Shown here: in pieces, positions 17,002 through 21,922 of the stretch
Numbering within the stretch: the stretch's first letter is position 1
Layout of the letters: every line of letters starts with the position of its first letter
Source: Candidatus Heimdallarchaeota archaeon
GTDB taxonomy: Archaea > Asgardarchaeota > Heimdallarchaeia > JABLTI01
Reading direction: 5' to 3'
NCBI GenBank assembly: GCA_019894765.1
Contig: JAGXNT010000070.1
Coordinates: 1-25,624 of the forward strand
DNA length: 25,624 nt
The notes under the pieces: generated by a model
Told to the model about the DNA's origin: nothing
What the model saw: only the letters and a program-made list of their open reading frames with translations
Database searches by the model: none
Position numbers and translations under genes: made by a program

Positions 17002-17013
17002 TATTTTATAAAG
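17002..17013 (+). promoter_or_regulatory. Promoter of repeat protein A
   Basis: TTTTATAAAG with a purine-rich AAAAAGGAA just upstream (TATA plus BRE-like) lies about 38 bases before the start codon, predicting a leader of only 10-20 bases. The equivalent element is conserved in the duplicate at 18111. Confidence 0.65.
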
Positions 17014-17045
17014 CGAAAAGTTAGTTCTAATTATTATTTCTAGAG

Positions 17046-18002
17046 TTGGTAATTTTGAAAAAACAATTCAACAAACTGAAAAATAATACAAATGGACAAG
17101 CTGGATTAATTATAATAATTGTGCTTGTTCTAGTAATAATTGGTGGTGTGGTAGCAGTTTTCGTAACTCGAGGAGGACCTTTTACATTAATTGGGGAAAC
17201 TGACTATACTTATGCATCAACAGCTAATCTTAATCTTACATTAAATATTGATAATCTTGTTGGGAGTATTGAAATAGAAAACGATGATACTTTAACATCT
17301 TTAATGGAAGCTCGATTAGAATTCTGGGGTAGATCAGAAGCCGTCTTAACTGATGCAGTGAATTTCACATCCTCAACCGCTGGTGGAAAAGTGATAATCT
17401 CTTTTGAATCTCTGCTTCTACCTTGGAATTGGGTCGATAAAGATGCTTTTTATCAAAAATTATTTGTGAAAATTAATCCGGATGCCATTGCTGAGTATGA
17501 TGTAGCAACAACTACCGGCAGTATAACTCTGGATTTTGATTCATTAACAGAAAGCGAAATTAGAATGCTTGATGTTGATGTAACCACTGGATCCATTACT
17601 GTTGATTTTGGTGATAATACATTTCTAAATACTTCTACAGTAAGTTTAGGAACTACTACTGGAAGTATAGATGTAATATCAGAAGAAGTCAAATTTGTAG
17701 ATGATATAACCTGGACAATAGAAGCAACAACAGGATCAATTGATTTAACTGTAGATCAAGTAGCTATTCCGGCAGATAATTATACTGCAACTTTTAATGT
17801 TGGAACTACCACAGGTTCAATTGATCTTCTCTACACTTTGGATGAAAGCGATTTTGGAATAAGAATAACTGCTCAGACAACAACTGGTAGTATTACTCTT
17901 CCTGGTGGAGGAAACTTATACGAATCAAGTGGGTATTCTGGCGAACTTATAAAATATATTTTCGATCTAGATACTACCACAGGAAGTATAGAAGCATATT
18001 AA
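17046..18002 (+). CDS. Membrane-anchored 24-residue-repeat protein A (DUF4097/beta-solenoid-like)
   Basis: No specific function recognised. A short basic N-terminus, a hydrophobic stretch (18-40) and an outside region of about 275 residues. That region contains a GS motif at 73, 158, 182, 206, 230, 257, 281 and 313, mostly in the form TTTGSI followed by alternating hydrophobic residues, with spacing 24-27 and then 32. This resembles the Gly-Ser/Ile strand-turn repeats of DUF4097-type putative adhesins and suggests a right-handed beta-solenoid. In every repeat but the first, the residue before GS is Thr. A TTG at 17046 is used here; a second TTG at 17055 is possible and is conserved in the duplicate. 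It has its own promoter and hairpin terminator. Surface adhesin, envelope sensor or pilin-like subunit are all possible. Confidence 0.8.
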   Translation: MVILKKQFNKLKNNTNGQAGLIIIIVLVLVIIGGVVAVFVTRGGPFTLIGETDYTYASTANLNLTLNIDNLVGSIEIENDDTLTSLMEARLEFWGRSEAVLTDAVNFTSSTAGGKVIISFESLLLPWNWVDKDAFYQKLFVKINPDAIAEYDVATTTGSITLDFDSLTESEIRMLDVDVTTGSITVDFGDNTFLNTSTVSLGTTTGSIDVISEEVKFVDDITWTIEATTGSIDLTVDQVAIPADNYTATFNVGTTTGSIDLLYTLDESDFGIRITAQTTTGSITLPGGGNLYESSGYSGELIKYIFDLDTTTGSIEAY

Positions 18003-18003
18003 A

Positions 18004-18030
18004 TTAACACTCTATGTGTTAATTTTTTTC
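18004..18030 (+). terminator. Hairpin terminator after repeat protein A
   Basis: Perfect 7-bp inverted repeat TTAACAC-TCTAT-GTGTTAA followed by TTTTTTTC, starting right at the stop codon. Confidence 0.75.
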
Positions 18031-18110
18031 CTTTTATTCATTAAACAAGAATTCTACTTAGTAATATAATTCTAACAAATCGCTCTTTCTTTAGAAAATA
18101 AAAAGGAATT

Positions 18111-18121
18111 ATTATATAAAA
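18111..18121 (+). promoter_or_regulatory. Promoter of repeat protein B
   Basis: ATTATATAAAA with AAAAAGGAA upstream, at the same place relative to the start codon as the element at 17002. Conservation after duplication supports it as a real promoter. Confidence 0.65.
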
Positions 18122-18153
18122 CGAAAAATCAGTACCAATTATTATTTATAGAG

Positions 18154-19110
18154 TTGGTAATTTTGAAAAAACAATTCAACAAACTGAAAAAAAACAGAAA
18201 TGGGATTGTTGGACTAATAATAGTTATTGTGCTTATATTAGCAATAATTGGCGGTGTGATAGCAGTTTTTGTAACTCGAGGTGGACCCTATACATTAATT
18301 GGGGAAACTAATTACACTTATGCACCAACAACCAATCTTAATCTCACATTAAACATTGTCAATACTGCAGGAAGTATTGAAATAGAATATGATGATACAT
18401 TAACATCTTTAATGGAAGCTCGATTAGAACTCTGGGGCCGATCTGAAGCTACTATAGCAGATGCTGTGAATTTCACATCCTCAACCGCTGGTGGAAAAGT
18501 GATCATCTCTTTTGATTCAGGTGAAGTAACATGGAAGTGGTCAGATAAAGACGCTTTTAATCAAAATTTATTTGTAAAAATCAATCCGGATGCTATTGCT
18601 GAATATAGTATAATAACTACTGCTGGCAGTACAGATCTAGATTTTGATTCCCTTACAGAAAGTGAAATTCGAATGCTTGATGTTACTGTAACTGCTGGAT
18701 CAATAACTGTTGATTTTGGTGATAATACTTTTCTAAATACCTCTACAGTAAGTTTAGTTAGTAGTGCTGGGAGCATTTCTGTAACATCACAAGATGTCAA
18801 ATTTGTAGATGATATAGCTTGGACAATAACAACACAAGCAGGCTCAGTAGATTTAATAATTGATCAAGTTGCTATCCCCGCAGATAACTATACTGCAACT
18901 TATGATGTTTCAACTGGTGCTGGATCAGTTGAACTCCTATACACCTTGGATGAAAGCAATTTTGGAATAAGTATAACTGGTCAAACATCTCTAGGAAGCA
19001 TAACAATTCCTGGTGGAGGAAACTCATACGAATCTAGTGGGTATGCATCTGAATCAATAAAATACATTTTCAACCTTGAAACATCTGCTGGTAGTATTTC
19101 AGCATCGTAA
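18154..19110 (+). CDS. Membrane-anchored 24-residue-repeat protein B, paralog of A
   Basis: Same length as protein A (318 residues) and alignable without gaps, so it is a tandem duplicate. Function not recognised. Hydrophobic anchor at 18-40, then the same GS repeats at 73, 158, 182, 206, 230, 257, 281 and 313. Here the residue before GS is Ala in seven of the eight repeats (TAGSI, SAGSI, QAGSV, GAGSV) and Leu in one, where protein A has Thr in seven and Val in one. Segments between repeats are strongly conserved (LDFDSLTESEIRMLDV, VDQVAIPADNYTAT in A and the matching DQVAIPADNYTAT here). Own promoter and terminator. No frameshift or stop; both copies look functional. Confidence 0.8.
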   Translation: MVILKKQFNKLKKNRNGIVGLIIVIVLILAIIGGVIAVFVTRGGPYTLIGETNYTYAPTTNLNLTLNIVNTAGSIEIEYDDTLTSLMEARLELWGRSEATIADAVNFTSSTAGGKVIISFDSGEVTWKWSDKDAFNQNLFVKINPDAIAEYSIITTAGSTDLDFDSLTESEIRMLDVTVTAGSITVDFGDNTFLNTSTVSLVSSAGSISVTSQDVKFVDDIAWTITTQAGSVDLIIDQVAIPADNYTATYDVSTGAGSVELLYTLDESNFGISITGQTSLGSITIPGGGNSYESSGYASESIKYIFNLETSAGSISAS

Positions 19111-19111
19111 A

Positions 19112-19141
19112 TTGACACCTAGGGTGTTAATTTTCTTTTTT
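19112..19141 (+). terminator. Hairpin terminator after repeat protein B
   Basis: TTGACACC-TAG-GGTGTTAA (8 bp, one G-T pair) followed by TTTTCTTTTTTC, directly after the stop codon. It matches the terminator of protein A in position and core sequence. Confidence 0.75.
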
Positions 19142-19156
19142 CTTATTTTTTCATTA

Positions 19157-19200
19157 GTCACATGTTGTGACCTCACAATATGTTGTCTCATATTGAGTCT
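19157..19200. promoter_or_regulatory. Two adjacent dyads upstream of the 19270 short gene
   Basis: A perfect inverted repeat GTCACA-TGT-TGTGAC (19157-19171) is followed at once by a second, CAATATG/CATATTG, separated by a 6-base spacer (about 19176-19195). They lie about 25-60 bases upstream of the TATA box at 19219 and are placed like activator or repressor sites. No matching pair was noticed elsewhere in the window. Confidence 0.4.
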
Positions 19201-19218
19201 TCGAACTGTGAATTCGCC

Positions 19219-19264
19219 TTTTATATCAAGTTTTTATCTCTTAGCTTAGTAAAGTGAAAGGTGA
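19219..19264 (+). promoter_or_regulatory. Promoter and Shine-Dalgarno site of the 19270 short gene
   Basis: TTTATATC (about 19219-19226) is a TATA box with an expected start near 19248. AAAGGTGA (19257-19264) is a good Shine-Dalgarno site five bases before the ATG at 19270. Confidence 0.55.
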
Positions 19265-19269
19265 ATAAT

Positions 19270-19410
19270 ATGTATGCATTAGAAGTGAAAGGTGTAAAGA
19301 AGACTTACAAAAGTAGAAAGAAAAGCAAAAAAACAAGGATTAGCTATTCTCTAATTCTTGTTTTCAATTATTTTTCTCTAGAAGAGAAGTGTCATTTGAC
19401 CTCGAGGTAA
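19270..19410 (+). pseudogene. Remnant of an ABC transporter ATPase gene (N-terminus only)
   Basis: The ATG has an excellent Shine-Dalgarno site and opens with MYALEVKGVKKTYKS, the usual first strand of ABC ATPases (compare MxALEVxGLxKxY). The Walker A motif that should follow within about 25 residues is missing. Instead the frame runs into RKKSKKTR, through a bidirectional terminator and into the complement of the neighbouring hydrolase gene, stopping at 19408-19410 after 46 codons. The simplest reading is an internal deletion that removed the gene body but left promoter, ribosome-binding site and first codons. A genuine very short basic protein, or a leader peptide, cannot be excluded. Confidence 0.5.
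19328..19376. terminator. Bidirectional terminator between convergent units
   Basis: A 12-bp stem (AACAAGGATTAG / CTAATTCTTGTT, one G-T pair) with a 7-base loop, extendable by A-T pairs. It is followed by TTTTCAATTATTTTTC on the plus strand and by a T run (complement of AAAAGCAAAAAAA) on the minus strand. It can serve both the 19270 unit and the hydrolase gene ending at 19378. Confidence 0.7.
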
Positions 19411-21129
19411 TAAGAGGAAGAATAGCAGAAATGATTGTAGTAGTGCTGTTAAGAATGGTTTTTTCCATATTTTCTGCATGAGATTACCTACTAAGATAAT
19501 TACTGAGAGAATAATTATATCGTTCAAAGCATCAATGAAGTAGATGATCGTTCCACTGAACAAGATATACAAGGCTCCAATGATAAAAGGTGCAAGGAAT
19601 GCAAGTGAATTTAATTTTGTATGATGATCCTTAACCTCAGAGTAATTCCGAATGAGCTTTGCTTCTATTTGTAGGAAGTAGAAACCTGGTAGTGATAAAA
19701 CTGTAAAGATCGCTAACCAGAGGAGCCGGATATTCAATGGAAAAACATGGTATAGTGATGAGCTGATAAAATATGAGAAAACAGCTGTAATAATACCAAA
19801 CACCACTAATCCGAATAGTATTATTCGCCAATTCATGTTTTCTTTTATTTGTTTAATTTTTGGTCGCCATTTTCCTACTAATCCTGGCATTCTGTCTAAT
19901 GAATACAAAATCAGCATCATAAGACCATAACCAGAAATGGGACAAACAAATAACAAAGTAAAGTATGGTATGCCATTCGGTAAATAAGCAAGATTTAGAG
20001 CAATTATAATAGCAATAACAGCTCCTCCCAACCAAATCAAGAGTTTATACCCTATAAATTTCTTAATATTCGTAATTGCTAATTTTGAATTTTCAGTTTG
20101 TTGATCACTAGATTCATTTTCTTCTTTCTCAACAATAAGTAATTGCTCTTGTTTAAGACCTAATAATTTGGTTCCAAAAATTAACGCAACAAAAATACCA
20201 CCGAGTTCCATAAGTAAACCCCAAATGCGGAAATCTAGAAAATCAAATGGAACCAGCCATTGTTCATAGTCATCTGGTGTTATGTGACTATATGCTGGAT
20301 GTTTATTCTGGACAATTCTTTCAATCCAATTACCCATCCATAAAACAGATCTCGCACTCATAGATTCATGTGTATGAGTCATATACTTGAAAATTGTAAT
20401 CTCTTTTACTAATCCTTCTGGAGTTAAACTATAAGTTGATTGAGGATGTACAATATCAGTTTCATTTGCTAATTTGTAATAAAGGCTCATTGCTCTTGGA
20501 GGAGGAGCTACATCATCCCATGCACCAGTAACGATCAAAATATTTGACATAGGATTTGTTGGTCCTAATTCATCCACCCAAGTTGTTGTTTCATTATCAT
20601 TACTAGCTCCTAGTGCTGATCCAAGAATAATACATCCATTAACAGGATTGCTATCAATTGTAACAGCTTTCATAATTCCACCCGCACCCATCGAATGCCC
20701 CAGTAAAAAGATTTCAGAATCCTCAAGCCCAGAGAGTTCTTTGAATTTTGTTTTAGCTCGAAGAACCTGCAAAGCCAAATCATTAACACTATTATTTCCA
20801 GAAGGAATTAACCCAGATGATCTGCCATGCCCGGAGAAATCTGTACAAAAAACATGGAGTCCTTGTTGAGAAAATTGAGATGTGTACAAGTCTAAAGATG
20901 TTTGATCTTCACCCATTCCGTGAAATAGCATGACTCCAAAATTTCTATCTCCAGGATAATATGTGTTAAAAATTGAGTTTCCCTTAATATCAGTAAAAAC
21001 AATTTTTTGGTTATCTCTTAATCGATAATCTGCTATGACTTGCATTGTAATCGGGAGAATTAACATAACTACTCCGAAAATTAAAAGGAATTTGTATCTG
21101 TTTTCTTTCTCATACAACCATTTCATCAT
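19378..21129 (-). CDS. Alpha/beta hydrolase with multi-pass membrane C-terminus
   Basis: Numbering is from a GTG at 21135; ATG codons at 21129 and 21126 are likelier starts. One N-terminal membrane helix (15-36) is followed by an S33/BAAT-like alpha/beta hydrolase domain (about 44-275): oxyanion-region HGMGEDQTS (72-80), DFSGHGRSSG (99-108), nucleophile elbow GHSMG with Ser148, Asp207 or Asp208 in GAWDD, and His254 or His256 in MTHTHESM. About eight hydrophobic segments follow (about 303-324, 362-385, 390-412, 437-460, 468-487, 512-530, 535-552, 562-577). A charged linker at 330-352 separates the first of these from the rest. The catalytic domain should lie outside the cell between helices 1 and 2. 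Substrate unknown; a lipid, ester or peptide hydrolase is possible. The gene ends at the bidirectional terminator. Confidence 0.8.
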   Translation of the reverse strand: MMKWLYEKENRYKFLLIFGVVMLILPITMQVIADYRLRDNQKIVFTDIKGNSIFNTYYPGDRNFGVMLFHGMGEDQTSLDLYTSQFSQQGLHVFCTDFSGHGRSSGLIPSGNNSVNDLALQVLRAKTKFKELSGLEDSEIFLLGHSMGAGGIMKAVTIDSNPVNGCIILGSALGASNDNETTTWVDELGPTNPMSNILIVTGAWDDVAPPPRAMSLYYKLANETDIVHPQSTYSLTPEGLVKEITIFKYMTHTHESMSARSVLWMGNWIERIVQNKHPAYSHITPDDYEQWLVPFDFLDFRIWGLLMELGGIFVALIFGTKLLGLKQEQLLIVEKEENESSDQQTENSKLAITNIKKFIGYKLLIWLGGAVIAIIIALNLAYLPNGIPYFTLLFVCPISGYGLMMLILYSLDRMPGLVGKWRPKIKQIKENMNWRIILFGLVVFGIITAVFSYFISSSLYHVFPLNIRLLWLAIFTVLSLPGFYFLQIEAKLIRNYSEVKDHHTKLNSLAFLAPFIIGALYILFSGTIIYFIDALNDIIILSVIILVGNLMQKIWKKPFLTALLQSFLLFFLLLPRGQMTLLF

Positions 21130-21135
21130 TTCCAC

Positions 21136-21243
21136 ATCACAATAATATTGCTACCTCTAGAACTAATAAATTATTTTGTTGAATTTCCAAGAGCTTTGCT
21201 TCATTTAAAATAAGTATTTGTTGTTTATTTCTTGGGATTACTA
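21136..21243. promoter_or_regulatory. Divergent promoter region between hydrolase and methyltransferase
   Basis: About 110 AT-rich bases. On the plus strand TTTAAAATAAG (about 21204-21214) is a TATA candidate that would start transcription close to the methyltransferase codon. On the minus strand AATAATTTATTAG (about 21163-21175) is a candidate for the hydrolase. No clear dyad seen. Confidence 0.35.
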
Positions 21244-21918
21244 ATGGATACTGAGAAAAAATGGTCAGATGTTCCAGCTCCCGATAAGTGGATGACTGGA
21301 TGGGATAATTACCACAAGAAAATCTTGGAAGGTTCTGATGTAGCACTCAAAGATCTCACATTTATTACTCCCCCTGTTCAAGTAGTGGGTATGAGTATTT
21401 ACGGGAAAGGTAAGGGATTGCAAGCACTTGATCTTGGTTGTGGAGATGGTCGCTATGCTTGTTTTCTAGCAAATCTTGGATGTGAGGTGTACGCAGTTGA
21501 TGCTTTAGAAAGTGCTGTAGAAATTACTGATAAAAGAGCAAAAGCACTTGGTTTAGAGAAACTTGTCAAAACAGAAAAGATGGATATACAAGATTTACCA
21601 TTAAAAGCAGAAAGTTATGATATTATAATTGCAATGCAAGTTCTTCAGTATTTGTTTGATAAAGCAATTCCAAAGTTGAAAGAAATCGCCGCTGCAATAA
21701 AGCCTGGAGGATTTGTTGCTTATTCAGGAAATATTGAACCCCATTTTGAAACTGATCCACCAATGAAATTCATCTTAGAAAAGGAATTAAGAGAAATTTT
21801 CAAGGACTGGACACTCCTAAGTGTTGGTCAAGATGAAAGGCTACTTAGACCAGGTGATCTTAGAGGATACGTCTGGATGGTTGCAAGAAAACCAACTGAA
21901 GAAGAGAAGAAAGAGTGA
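21244..21918 (+). CDS. Class I SAM-dependent methyltransferase
   Basis: Predicted cytoplasmic methyltransferase of about 224 residues; target unknown. Counting from a TTG at 21232, motif I is LDLGCGDGRYA (66-76), the acidic ribose-binding residue is in VYAVDALESAV (Asp90), and MDIQDLP (117-123) followed by YDIIIAMQVLQYL (129-141) makes the adenine-side and motif IV region. LKEIAAAIKPGGFVAYSG is the usual post-motif helix and strand. The ATG at 21244, with GGGAT just upstream, is the preferred start. The N-terminal 50 residues (WSDVPAPDKWMTGWDNYH) are Trp-rich and may shape the substrate pocket. Its stop is four bases from that of the convergent asparaginase gene. Confidence 0.88.
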   Translation: MDTEKKWSDVPAPDKWMTGWDNYHKKILEGSDVALKDLTFITPPVQVVGMSIYGKGKGLQALDLGCGDGRYACFLANLGCEVYAVDALESAVEITDKRAKALGLEKLVKTEKMDIQDLPLKAESYDIIIAMQVLQYLFDKAIPKLKEIAAAIKPGGFVAYSGNIEPHFETDPPMKFILEKELREIFKDWTLLSVGQDERLLRPGDLRGYVWMVARKPTEEEKKE

Positions 21919-21922
21919 AAAA

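Larger units (their letters stand above)
16931..19110 (+). repeat. Tandem duplication, unit 1,108 bp
   Basis: Unit 1 (16931-18002) and unit 2 (18039-19110) align without a shift at an offset of 1,108 bases. Each contains roughly 115 bases of non-coding upstream sequence (starting around GAATTCTACTTAG at 16941 and 18049) and a 318-codon gene. The upstream blocks are nearly identical over more than 70 bases, including the TATA region and the start codon, while the coding parts have diverged at defined positions. Confidence 0.9.

Noticed and set aside
16931..19110. Mobile element as the source of the 1,108-bp duplication
   Set aside because: No transposase, terminal inverted repeat or target-site duplication was seen; a simple tandem duplication explains it.
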